A DNA stretch of 6,316 nt. Source: CAYRML01 sp964425485. GTDB taxonomy: Bacteria > Bacillota > Dehalobacteriia > UBA4068. Position numbers and translations under genes: made by a program. Shown one piece after another: positions 1 to 6,139 of this stretch. Position 1 is the stretch's first letter. Each line of letters begins with the position of its first letter. The notes beneath the pieces were generated by a model. It did not search any database and was not told the origin of the DNA. It worked only from the letters and a program-made list of their open reading frames with translations. The DNA lies in NCBI GenBank assembly GCA_964425485.1, contig CAYRML010000076.1, positions 1 to 6,316 on the forward strand, written 5' to 3'.

Positions 1-738
1 ATACCTGCCGATATTAGAGCGGCAGGCGGTGTATCAAGAATGAGCGATCCGCAAATGATCAGAGGTATCCAGGATGCCGTGTCGATCCCGGTAATGGCAA
101 AATGCCGCATCGGTCATTTTGTGGAAGCGCAGTTGCTGGAAGCAATTGAAATCGATTATATTGACGAGAGCGAAGTTCTTTCGCCGGCCGATAGCATTTA
201 CCATATCGATAAAACTCGGTTTAAAGTTCCATTTGTTTGCGGAGCAAGAGATTTGGGGGAAGCCTTGCGTAGGATCAACGAAGGTGCTGCCATGATTAGA
301 ACAAAGGGCGAGCCCGGAACCGGGGATATAGTTCAAGCTGTCAGACATATGCGCATGATGAATAGTGCTATTGCCAGAATAACATCCATGCGTGAGGATG
401 AATTGTTCAATGAAGCCAAAGAATTGCAAGTCCCTTATGGATTGGTAAAATATGTCCATGAAAACGGCAGCTTGCCTGTGGTCAATTTTGCCGCCGGCGG
501 CGTCGCTACCCCTGCCGATGCTGCCCTCATGATGCAATTGGGCGCCGAAGGAGTTTTTGTCGGCTCCGGTATTTTTAAATCTGGGAATCCGGAAAAAAGA
601 GCAAACGCCATAGTAAAAGCCGTTACTAATTTTATGGATGCCAAAATGATAGCGAAGCTGTCGGAAGATCTTGGCCAAGCTATGGTTGGTATAAATGAGG
701 ATGAGATCGAACTTTTGATGGCCGAAAGAGGGAAGTAA
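1..738 (+). CDS. pdxS: Pyridoxal 5'-phosphate synthase lyase subunit PdxS (5'-truncated by window edge)
   Basis: This is the synthase subunit of the DXP-independent vitamin B6 pathway. It condenses ribose 5-phosphate, glyceraldehyde 3-phosphate and ammonia (delivered by PdxT) into pyridoxal 5'-phosphate as a cytoplasmic dodecameric (beta/alpha)8 barrel. The frame is open from base 1 and opens with IPADIRAAGGVSRMSDP, matching B. subtilis PdxS from about residue 48, so roughly 47 N-terminal residues lie upstream and the ATG at 40 is internal. In B. subtilis numbering the Schiff-base lysine Lys81 is in PVMAKCRIGH (codon 100-102) and Lys149 is in RTKGEPGTG (codon 304-306); both are intact. The C-terminal NFAAGGVATPADAALMMQLG and FVGSGIFKS phosphate-binding segments are present. 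The stop is one base before the pdxT start, so the pair is translationally coupled. Identification is very secure. Confidence 0.97.
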   Translation: MPADIRAAGGVSRMSDPQMIRGIQDAVSIPVMAKCRIGHFVEAQLLEAIEIDYIDESEVLSPADSIYHIDKTRFKVPFVCGARDLGEALRRINEGAAMIRTKGEPGTGDIVQAVRHMRMMNSAIARITSMREDELFNEAKELQVPYGLVKYVHENGSLPVVNFAAGGVATPADAALMMQLGAEGVFVGSGIFKSGNPEKRANAIVKAVTNFMDAKMIAKLSEDLGQAMVGINEDEIELLMAERGK

Positions 739-739
739 G

Positions 740-1318
740 ATGAAAGTAGCGGTATTGGCCGTTCAGGGTGCCTTTATAGAACATGAAAAAATGTTCAGTC
801 AGATAGGAGTAGAAACGATCGAGCTGCGGCAAAAAGCCGACTTGGAAAAACAATTCGATGGACTGATACTTCCTGGTGGAGAAAGCACGGTGCAAGGCAA
901 GCTTTTGCGTGAACTTGATATGTTTGATACTTTGCAATATAAAATTAAAAACGGCATGCCGGTTTTGGCGACTTGCGCCGGTTTGATCTTACTGTCGGGA
1001 AAAATATCAAATGACCCAAAAGTGTATTTCCAGACTTTGCCTGTTGAGGTTAAACGTAATGCCTATGGCAGGCAGTTGGGCAGTTTCCATCATGAGGGAG
1101 AATTTAAAAATCTTGGCAAATTCCCCATGGAATTTATAAGGGCTCCATATATAGAAAATGCAGCAAACGATGTGGAAATATTGGCAATAGTAGCTGGGAA
1201 AATCGTAGCGGTAAAATATTTAAATCAGATTGCTATGGCATTTCATCCGGAGCTGACCGATGATATAAGAGTCCATCGCTTGTTTATCGATTTAATAAAA
1301 ACTCACAAAAATATATAA
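740..1318 (+). CDS. pdxT: Pyridoxal 5'-phosphate synthase glutaminase subunit PdxT
   Basis: This class I glutamine amidotransferase hydrolyses glutamine and channels ammonia into the PdxS barrel. The product is 192 residues, normal for the family. The triad is visible: nucleophile Cys79 in ATCAGL, and His169 and Glu171 in FHPELTDD. The oxyanion/glutamine-binding loop GGES lies at 46-49 and the family signature RNAYGRQLGSF at 107-117. The start is the ATG one base after the pdxS stop, with a GAGGGAA ribosome binding site embedded in the last pdxS codons (about 728-734). This gives the one-to-one coupling expected of the PdxS12-PdxT12 complex. No damage is seen. No pdxR-type regulator lies nearby. 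The transcript probably ends at the hairpin about 30 bases downstream. Confidence 0.97.
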   Translation: MKVAVLAVQGAFIEHEKMFSQIGVETIELRQKADLEKQFDGLILPGGESTVQGKLLRELDMFDTLQYKIKNGMPVLATCAGLILLSGKISNDPKVYFQTLPVEVKRNAYGRQLGSFHHEGEFKNLGKFPMEFIRAPYIENAANDVEILAIVAGKIVAVKYLNQIAMAFHPELTDDIRVHRLFIDLIKTHKNI

Positions 1319-1349
1319 TCCGTAATAAGCTATTGTAGATTAGTTTATA

Positions 1350-1377
1350 AAAAGAGCAGTCATTTGGCTGCTCTTTT
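1350..1377. terminator. Bidirectional intrinsic terminator between pdxT and the lipoprotein gene
   Basis: A 10-bp perfect stem (AAAAGAGCAG at 1350-1359 with CTGCTCTTTT at 1368-1377) encloses an 8-base loop. It has an A-run on the left and T-rich sequence on the right. Because the flanking genes converge, the same hairpin followed by T-rich sequence on either strand can end both pdxST and the minus-strand lipoprotein transcript. Confidence 0.85.
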
Positions 1378-1408
1378 ATGTTTAAAAATTTATCGGACGC
1401 AAAAAGCA

Positions 1409-2089
1409 TTATTGAGCCGTAAAAGATAAGCTTTCGATGCCTGAGATGCCAATTATATATCCGTCTTTAAGCTTAACTTTGACTTTTTCTACGCCCAGCC
1501 CCATGCTATCATTGCTGATTATCTCGTTGACGGTTGGCGTACCATTTTTGTCATAAACAAAAAAGTTACCGGAATTGCCGTTACCGGTCACTATATATGA
1601 ACCTTCTGTTATATCCCAGCCGACAACATGCATACCGGCTATTAAAGTTGTTTTCAGTTCCGAATCGGCAGGTTTGCACATGACTTCGTTAAGACCTGAT
1701 ACTTCTATGGTATAGCCGTCCACCACATAGGCCTGAATTTTGGTTACCCCCATACCAAAAGAATCCTCGGTGGAACTTGTTAATATATCATTAATAATAG
1801 GATAGCCGCTGGTATTATAAATAAAAAAATTGCCCATGCCGGAATTAGCGCTGAAAATATATTTGCCGGCTTTAAGATCAGAGCCAACCGTCCATGTTCC
1901 AGGGAAGATAGTGGTTTGTTCGGCTGTATTGACAAAATCCGTTTTTTTATCATCATTAATTTGGCCTTCTTCTGTTGCAGAGGTGTTATTATTAGAATCA
2001 GTTGATACATTAGTGGAATTTTCACCACATGCCGCTAAGAACATTGTTACGGCTATGCACAGCAAAATTGCAAGCAATAATTTTTTCAT
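1409..2089 (-). CDS. Secreted lipoprotein with two tandem copies of an unassigned beta-rich repeat
   Basis: The product is 226 residues and I cannot name a characterised family. Residues 1-21 form a classic lipoprotein signal: positive MKK, a hydrophobic stretch, then lipobox LAAC with Cys21 as the predicted lipidated residue. It is therefore expected on the outer face of the cytoplasmic membrane. Residues 22-60 are a low-complexity Asn/Ser/Thr/Asp linker. Two related repeats follow, about 66-138 and 154-223. Both share VG-D, GxYI, GNFF(I/V)Y, a proline and an Asn-(D/E)-I segment, MG(L/V)GV/GMGV and DGYxI-(V/I)SG, which suggests two beta-sandwich-like units from internal duplication. The ATG at 2087-2089 is supported by AAGGAG (complement of 2098-2103), 8 bases upstream. 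It converges on pdxT. A binding or envelope role is possible, but no ligand or enzyme motif is visible. Confidence 0.88.
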   Translation of the reverse strand: MKKLLLAILLCIAVTMFLAACGENSTNVSTDSNNNTSATEEGQINDDKKTDFVNTAEQTTIFPGTWTVGSDLKAGKYIFSANSGMGNFFIYNTSGYPIINDILTSSTEDSFGMGVTKIQAYVVDGYTIEVSGLNEVMCKPADSELKTTLIAGMHVVGWDITEGSYIVTGNGNSGNFFVYDKNGTPTVNEIISNDSMGLGVEKVKVKLKDGYIIGISGIESLSFTAQ

Positions 2090-2092
2090 ATC

Positions 2093-2129
2093 TTATTCTC
2101 CTTATTTATTCTCCCTTAAAATATTTTAA
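2093..2129 (-). promoter_or_regulatory. Lipoprotein gene leader: duplicated ribosome-binding motif and 14-bp palindrome
   Basis: On the minus strand GGAGAATAA occurs twice, 13 bases apart (complements of 2093-2101 and 2106-2114). Only the proximal copy is correctly placed, 8 bases from the ATG. Just upstream is the perfect palindrome TTAAAATATTTTAA (2116-2129), which could be a protein site or a weak hairpin in the 5' leader. Function is not established; AT-rich palindromes also arise by chance. Confidence 0.35.
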
Positions 2130-2200
2130 CCTAGCTTAGAATGTCCTCATCCTTTTATGCGTCCGATAGTTGTAATAATATCTTTCTTTGATGCATATAA

Positions 2201-2229
2201 ATATTATTTGTCTTATTTTATTATATCAA
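2201..2229 (-). promoter_or_regulatory. Candidate housekeeping promoter for the lipoprotein gene
   Basis: Read on the minus strand, TTGATA (complement of 2224-2229, 5 of 6 to TTGACA) is followed after 17 bases by TAATAT (complement of 2201-2206, 4 of 6 to TATAAT). Transcription would start near 2194, giving a leader of about 105 bases. The region is very AT-rich, so other -10-like hexamers exist (for example TATAAT as the complement of 2220-2225, without a good -35). This is the best spaced pair, not a proven one. Confidence 0.35.
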
Positions 2230-2308
2230 GATTATTGTCCCAAAAAACGGACTGCGACATTAAGGTTTTTTAAAAAAGGGCATTGTATTGCAAAAACGTC
2301 TGTACAAG

Positions 2309-2337
2309 CACAGAAGATAGGCCTTTTCCATACTATA
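2309..2337 (+). promoter_or_regulatory. Candidate mother-cell sporulation (sigma-K/sigma-E-like) promoter for cotJC
   Basis: CATACTATA at 2329-2337 fits the sigma-K -10 pattern CATAnnnTA exactly and partly resembles the sigma-E -10 (CATACAnT). CACA at 2309-2312 fits the minimal sigma-K -35 (mACm), with 17 bases between AC and CATA. No good TTGACA-type -35 sits at the right distance from the overlapping TATACT (2334-2339). A start near 2344 would give a leader of about 30 bases before the AGGGAGG site at 2362-2368. B. subtilis cotJ is known to be transcribed in the mother cell. The motifs are short, so this remains a prediction. Confidence 0.45.
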
Positions 2338-2375
2338 CTTATATATCATATCACCGAGGCAAGGGAGGATATTAT

Positions 2376-2948
2376 ATGTGGGTATATGAAAAAAAATTAC
2401 TCCATCCCGTCAAGATTAACATCACGGACCCCAAGCTGGCCAAACTTATTATTACTCAATACGGTGGGCCTGATGGAGAGCTCACTGCCAGTTTACGTTA
2501 CCTTAATCAACGCTACACCATGCCAACCAGCAAGACAAAGGCGCTTTTGACTGATATTGGTACGGAAGAAATGGCACATATGGAAATGGTTGCAGCTTTG
2601 GTTTATCAGCTGACGCGCAAGGCTACGGTAAAACAGATGGAGGAGGCCGGGTTAGCGGGGCATTTTGCCGATCATGGCAAAGCGCTTTTTTATGTAGATG
2701 CTAACGGCAATCCTTTTACTGCTACGTACATGCAGGCCAAGGATGACCCAATTGCTGACCTTACGGAGGATATGGCAGCTGAGCAAAAAGCTCGTGCAAC
2801 CTACAATAATTTACTTAATATGACCACAGACCCTAATGTTAGCGATGTTTTAGATTGGCTGCGGATGAGGGAAGTTATCCACTTCCAACGATTTGGTGAG
2901 GCTTTGACGGAAACGCAAGAAATTTTCTGGAAAAAGACTTCCTCCTGA
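2376..2948 (+). CDS. cotJC: CotJC-family spore coat protein / manganese-catalase-like protein
   Basis: The product is 190 residues and strongly resembles B. subtilis CotJC from its first residues (MWVYEKKL; then QYGGPDGEL, LRYLNQRYT, LLTDIGTEEMAH). CotJC belongs to the manganese catalase branch of the ferritin-like superfamily. All five candidate dimetal ligands are present at spacing close to L. plantarum manganese catalase: Glu35, Glu65 and His68 (ExxH), Glu136, Glu166/His169 (ExxH, with His169 the ligand). A redox-active dimanganese centre is therefore plausible. The ATG at 2376 is chosen because it begins the conserved MWVYEKK and has AGGGAGG 7 bases upstream; an in-frame TTG at 2283 would add 31 unconserved residues. 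cotJA and cotJB, usually just upstream, are absent. A strong terminator follows, so it is a single-gene unit. It is probably a spore coat or peroxide-defence protein. Confidence 0.93.
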   Translation: MWVYEKKLLHPVKINITDPKLAKLIITQYGGPDGELTASLRYLNQRYTMPTSKTKALLTDIGTEEMAHMEMVAALVYQLTRKATVKQMEEAGLAGHFADHGKALFYVDANGNPFTATYMQAKDDPIADLTEDMAAEQKARATYNNLLNMTTDPNVSDVLDWLRMREVIHFQRFGEALTETQEIFWKKTSS

Positions 2949-2954
2949 TTACCC

Positions 2955-2998
2955 ATAAAGAAATGACCGTCTACATTAGTAGCCGGTCATTTCTTTAT
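2955..2998 (+). terminator. Intrinsic terminator after cotJC
   Basis: A 15-bp perfect stem (ATAAAGAAATGACCG at 2955-2969 with its complement at 2984-2998) is capped, after one mismatch, by a further 4-bp stem CTAC/GTAG around a 4-base loop. It begins 6 bases after the cotJC stop and is followed by TTTCTATAAATAG. The A-rich left flank lets it also work weakly on the other strand. Confidence 0.85.
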
Positions 2999-3048
2999 TT
3001 CTATAAATAGTTGCCTCCATACTTTATTGCCGGAAAATGTAAAAATAG

Positions 3049-3076
3049 TTGCTATTTGCTCTATAAGTTGTATAAT
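3049..3076 (+). promoter_or_regulatory. Candidate sigma-A-type promoter for the Lon-family protease unit
   Basis: TTGCTA (3049-3054, 4 of 6 to TTGACA) is separated by 16 bases from a perfect TATAAT (3071-3076). A start near 3083 would give a leader of about 55 bases. The leader contains a short GC-rich hairpin, ACCGG/CCGGT (3100-3104 and 3111-3115), with a 6-base loop before the ribosome binding site. AATAG/CTATT (3045-3049 and 3053-3057) flanks the -35 as a small inverted repeat. No heat-shock CIRCE or CtsR operator was recognised. Confidence 0.55.
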
Positions 3077-3137
3077 AACTTTAAAGATACAAATAAAAAA
3101 CCGGGCTCGACCGGTACACAGCAAAGGGGGAGCACTT

Positions 3138-5588
3138 ATGCCAGCGGATAAATACCAGGTACCCATAGAGAAATTAAAAAAAGTATGTGATTATGATAAG
3201 GAATTAGCTTTCTGCCAAAGTTCAGCTGATATGCCGTCATTGGTAGGCATCATCGGCCAGGACCGTGCTGTCCGTTCCATGCAGTTTGGGCTTTCTATGA
3301 CAGCCAGTGGCTATAATCTTTTTGTCTGTGGACCTCCGGGGACCGGTAAAAGTACATATAGCAAAGGCATAGTTTCTCAGTTGGCCGCAACAGGGGACAG
3401 GCCTGATGATTGGGTTTACCTCTATAATTTTGCTGATGCCGATCGCCCTTCTGCGGTGTCCCTGCCGGCTGGTATGGGTAAAATGCTGCAAAAAGATATG
3501 GATGACTTGATGACGGAGCTGCGCATTGATATACCGAAATCTTTTGATGGCAGCGAACATGAGCAACAGAAGACGGAAATTCAAGAAAAATACCAGCAAC
3601 TGACCCAGGATTTGTTCCATCAATTGGAAGAGGAAGCCGCTAAGACCCAATTTTCTATTAGCCAGACGCCAACAGGCATTATGTTTATTCCCATGAAAGA
3701 CGGACGGCAGTATACGCCGGATGAATTCAAGGCTTTACCAGTGGAAGAAAGGCGGAGGCTGGAGTCTTTGGGCGCCCAGTTAGGCAAAAGATTAGAACAA
3801 AATTTTCATGAAACCAAAAAATTAGAGAAAGCTAAACAGGAAGAAATACATCAGCTGGAGAAAAATATGATACTGGCTGCCGCCAAGCCTGATGTTGCTC
3901 TTTTGCAGGAAAAATATGCTGATTTCCCCAAAATAACGGAATATTTAGATGCAGTGCTGATGGATGTCATGGCTAATTCTGGCGCCTTTAAGCTGGTGGA
4001 ATCGGAGCCGGTTATGATGCCCGGTATGCCTGTGATGATGGCTATGCAACCTCAGACCGACCCTTTTTTAAAATACAAAGTAAATTTATTTGTTAATAAT
4101 GAGACGGTCAAGGGCGCGCCCGTTATCATTGAGGCCAGACCTTCTTATTATAATCTGTTTGGTAAAATTGAATATAAAAGCAAAGGCATGGCCATGGAAA
4201 CGGATTTTACTATGGTTAAGCCTGGCGCTATCCACGAGGCCAATGGTGGTTATCTGATACTTCAGGCTAAAGATTTGCTTTCTAATCCCTTTGCCTGGGA
4301 TGCTCTGAAAAAGGTGCTTAAACATAAAGAAGCAGTCGTGGAAAATATTGGTGAGCAATATCGGATGGTGCCTGCCGTGACTTTACGTCCGGAGCCCATA
4401 CCTACAGAAATCAAGATTATCCTCATCGGCAGCCCCCTTCACTATATGATTTGCAATATGGATGAGGATTTTAAGAAACTGTATAAAGTCAAAGTGGATT
4501 TTGATATAGAGATGGATAGATCTGATGCCAATTTGCGCAATTATGTATCATTTGTGGGCAGCATTTGTCATGATGATGGGCTGAATCATTTTGATCGTGC
4601 CGCCTTGGGCCGTATTGTTGAATATAGTTCTCGTTTGGCCGGTGATCAGAGCAAGCTGTCCGCCCGCTTCAATGAAATAGCGGAGCTGGTTTACGAGGCC
4701 GCGGCACTGGCTGAGGCGCAGAATTTGGACTTGGTGGGTGCAGAGCAAGTGGAAAAAGCTGTATCTGAACGCAAATACCGCTTATCCATGTATGAAGAAA
4801 AGCTGCGGCATGAGGTTATGAATGGAAAAATGCTGATCAGCACCCAAGGGGAGGTCATCGGTCAGATTAATGGGCTCTCAGTGATGGATGTTGGCGGTTA
4901 TGCCTTTGGTAATCCCAGCCGCATGACTGCGCGCACCTATGCCGGAAGAGGTGGTGTTATCAACATTGAACGTGAAACGGAAATGAGCGGTAATATCCAT
5001 AATAAAGGTGTATTGACTTTGGCCGGCTTTTTAGGCGGCAAGTTTGCTCAGAAAGAACCTTTGGGCATGACTGCGCAAATAACCTTTGAGCAAAATTATG
5101 GCATGGTAGATGGAGATAGTGCATCCAGCACCGAGCTTTATGCCATTCTATCTTCTCTTGCGGAAGTTCCTATTAGGCAGGATCTGGCGGTAACCGGTTC
5201 TGTGGATCAAAGAGGCATGATCCAGCCTATCGGTGGCGCTACGCAAAAAATAGAAGGCTTTTTTGATGTTTGCAATGCCAAAGGTTTGACCGGCAGCCAA
5301 GGTGTTATTATACCAGCGCAGAATGTCGATGATCTGATGCTCAAAGATGAAGTTATCGCAGCAGTTAAGGATGGCCAATTCCATATCTATGCGGTCAAGA
5401 CAATTGAGGAAGGTATTGAGCTTTTAACCGGTGTTCCGGCTGGTCAATTGCATCCTGATGGCAGTTACAGTGTAAACAGTATCTATGCAAAAGCTGCTCA
5501 GAAACTCAAAGGTTTTGGCATCCAGATGGAAAAAGCAGCTGCCAAAACCCATAAAAAATCTGTTGCTGAGGATAAAAACAAGAAATAA
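3138..5588 (+). CDS. Lon-family ATP-dependent serine protease (soluble LonC/AAA_32 type)
   Basis: The product is 816 residues, cytoplasmic, with no membrane segment (unlike classical archaeal LonB). It should unfold and degrade proteins using ATP. The N-terminal ATPase part has Walker A GPPGTGKST at 65-73. A charged, coiled-coil-prone insertion runs from about 140 to 250. The second ATPase part has HEANGGYLILQAKDLL (366-381), where the Walker B acidic position appears as Gln, and KLSARFNEI (506-514) as probable sensor-2. The C-terminal Lon peptidase domain has Ser661 in DGDSASS and Lys704 in GGATQK; the 43-residue spacing equals that of E. coli Lon Ser679/Lys722. The start at 3138 has AAAGGGGGAG about 5-7 bases upstream and begins where family similarity begins; a TTG at 3027 would add 37 residues of translated promoter and leader. 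It is probably cotranscribed with the LEA-like gene 32 bases downstream. Confidence 0.93.
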   Translation: MPADKYQVPIEKLKKVCDYDKELAFCQSSADMPSLVGIIGQDRAVRSMQFGLSMTASGYNLFVCGPPGTGKSTYSKGIVSQLAATGDRPDDWVYLYNFADADRPSAVSLPAGMGKMLQKDMDDLMTELRIDIPKSFDGSEHEQQKTEIQEKYQQLTQDLFHQLEEEAAKTQFSISQTPTGIMFIPMKDGRQYTPDEFKALPVEERRRLESLGAQLGKRLEQNFHETKKLEKAKQEEIHQLEKNMILAAAKPDVALLQEKYADFPKITEYLDAVLMDVMANSGAFKLVESEPVMMPGMPVMMAMQPQTDPFLKYKVNLFVNNETVKGAPVIIEARPSYYNLFGKIEYKSKGMAMETDFTMVKPGAIHEANGGYLILQAKDLLSNPFAWDALKKVLKHKEAVVENIGEQYRMVPAVTLRPEPIPTEIKIILIGSPLHYMICNMDEDFKKLYKVKVDFDIEMDRSDANLRNYVSFVGSICHDDGLNHFDRAALGRIVEYSSRLAGDQSKLSARFNEIAELVYEAAALAEAQNLDLVGAEQVEKAVSERKYRLSMYEEKLRHEVMNGKMLISTQGEVIGQINGLSVMDVGGYAFGNPSRMTARTYAGRGGVINIERETEMSGNIHNKGVLTLAGFLGGKFAQKEPLGMTAQITFEQNYGMVDGDSASSTELYAILSSLAEVPIRQDLAVTGSVDQRGMIQPIGGATQKIEGFFDVCNAKGLTGSQGVIIPAQNVDDLMLKDEVIAAVKDGQFHIYAVKTIEEGIELLTGVPAGQLHPDGSYSVNSIYAKAAQKLKGFGIQMEKAAAKTHKKSVAEDKNKK

Positions 5589-5620
5589 AGCAAATAAATA
5601 ACTGTAAAGGAGATGAGATC

Positions 5621-5851
5621 ATGGGTGAGAAGGATACTATGAAAGATATAAAAGATAAATTGAGTTTGGCTAAAGAAAAAGCGGGAGAAGCATTAAATAT
5701 TGCTGGTGAAGTTACAGAAGATGCTTTATTGACTGCTAAGGAAAAAACAGAGGATTCCTTGCGTTTGGCTAAGGATAAGACGGAGGATGCCCTTTATACA
5801 GCCCAGGCAAAGACTAAAGATTTTATCATAGAAAGTAAAGAAAAGACTTAA
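5621..5851 (+). CDS. Small LEA-like 11-residue-repeat protein (N-terminal half of an interrupted gene)
   Basis: This 76-residue, Lys/Glu/Ala-rich hydrophilic protein has no Cys, Trp, Pro or His and no signal peptide. Residues are arranged in 11-residue units of the form T-E-D-A-L-x-x-A-K-E-K, with Thr (or Ala21) at 21, 32, 43, 54, 65 and 76. This matches the group 3 LEA pattern of amphipathic 11-mers, in proteins that are disordered when dilute and helical on drying or at membranes. Translation is well supported: AAAGGAGA (5606-5613) lies 8 bases before the ATG, and the gene follows the protease by 32 bases with no terminator between. The TAA at 5849-5851 falls at a Glu/Lys position of the repeat, and the same frame continues to 6136, so the protein is probably truncated. 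Desiccation, membrane or chaperone-like protection is inferred from composition only. Confidence 0.75.
   Translation: MGEKDTMKDIKDKLSLAKEKAGEALNIAGEVTEDALLTAKEKTEDSLRLAKDKTEDALYTAQAKTKDFIIESKEKT
5732..5781 (+). repeat. Direct repeat copy 1 within the LEA-like gene
   Basis: This 50-base segment (starting ACTGCTAAGG, ending AGGATAAGAC) recurs at 6041-6090 with four differences, in the same reading frame, 309 bases (103 codons) apart. It encodes TAKEKTEDSLRLAKDK. Near identity at the base level, mostly at third positions, points to relatively recent duplication within the gene. Confidence 0.8.
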
Positions 5852-5890
5852 GAATTCCTGTATGAGGGCAAGGATAAAGCCCGCGCCAAA

Positions 5891-6136
5891 ATGGAAGAAG
5901 TAAGAGTTAAGACTAAAGAAGATATGCGGGAAGCCGGACAAAAAGCCAAAAATGCTACGGGTGATGCTTTACATTTGGCCAAAGAGAAGACTGCTGATGC
6001 GCTTTCCGTGGCTGGATCCGCTACCGGCGATGCACTTTTGACTGCTAAAGAAAAAACAGAGGATGCCCTGCGTTTGGCTAAGGATAAAACCAAAGAGGGG
6101 CTGCGACAATTTGCCGAGAATATTAAAGAATTATAA
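5891..6136 (+). CDS. C-terminal half of the interrupted LEA-like gene (probable fragment)
   Basis: This 81-codon ORF lies in the same frame as 5621-5851. No ribosome binding site precedes its ATG at usable distance, so independent translation is doubtful. The frame is open from 5852, directly after the TAA, and those extra 13 codons (EFLYEGKDKARAK) fit the repeat. Counting through the stop as codon 77, the 11-residue register continues at Ala87 and Thr98, shifts once by four residues, then runs at Thr113, 124, 135, 146 and 157, ending in an amphipathic tail QFAENIKEL. It is best annotated as the 3' part of a 171-codon gene with a nonsense codon. The alternatives are a real second small protein or a sequencing error at 5849. 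Confidence 0.5.
   Translation: MEEVRVKTKEDMREAGQKAKNATGDALHLAKEKTADALSVAGSATGDALLTAKEKTEDALRLAKDKTKEGLRQFAENIKEL
6041..6090 (+). repeat. Direct repeat copy 2 within the LEA-like gene
   Basis: This is the second copy of the repeat at 5732-5781, encoding TAKEKTEDALRLAKDK. The only residue change between copies is Ser to Ala. The 103-codon offset equals nine 11-residue units plus four, which accounts for the single four-residue register shift. Recombination between copies would delete 309 bases, including the TAA, and keep the frame. Confidence 0.8.
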
Positions 6137-6139
6137 AAG

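Noticed and set aside
34..678. Long minus-strand ORF opposite pdxS
   Set aside because: It lies entirely antisense to a highly conserved enzyme gene, has no recognisable protein features, and is a shadow of pdxS codon structure.
2242..2271. AAAAAAC/GTTTTTT hairpin in the cotJC upstream region, considered as a terminator or RNA element
   Set aside because: The stem is only 7 pairs of nearly all A-T with a 16-base loop and no following T-run on the + strand. It is probably chance in AT-rich sequence.
2188..2550. ORF upstream of and overlapping cotJC in another frame, considered as a possible cotJA/cotJB
   Set aside because: The translation resembles neither CotJA nor CotJB, has no ribosome binding site, and overlaps the promoter and conserved start of cotJC.
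3027..3137. N-terminal extension of the Lon-family protease from a TTG start
   Set aside because: The extra 37 residues are translated promoter and leader sequence. The ATG at 3138 has a good ribosome binding site and starts the conserved region.
5846..5857. GAATTC directly after the interrupting TAA, considered as a cloning or assembly junction
   Set aside because: The reading frame and the 11-residue register are continuous on both sides, so no foreign joint is needed; six-base sites occur by chance.
5660..6090. Regularly spaced repeats considered as a CRISPR-like array
   Set aside because: The period is 33 bases in frame, with degenerate third positions and no constant repeat/variable spacer pattern. 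It is coding repeat of an 11-residue protein motif.
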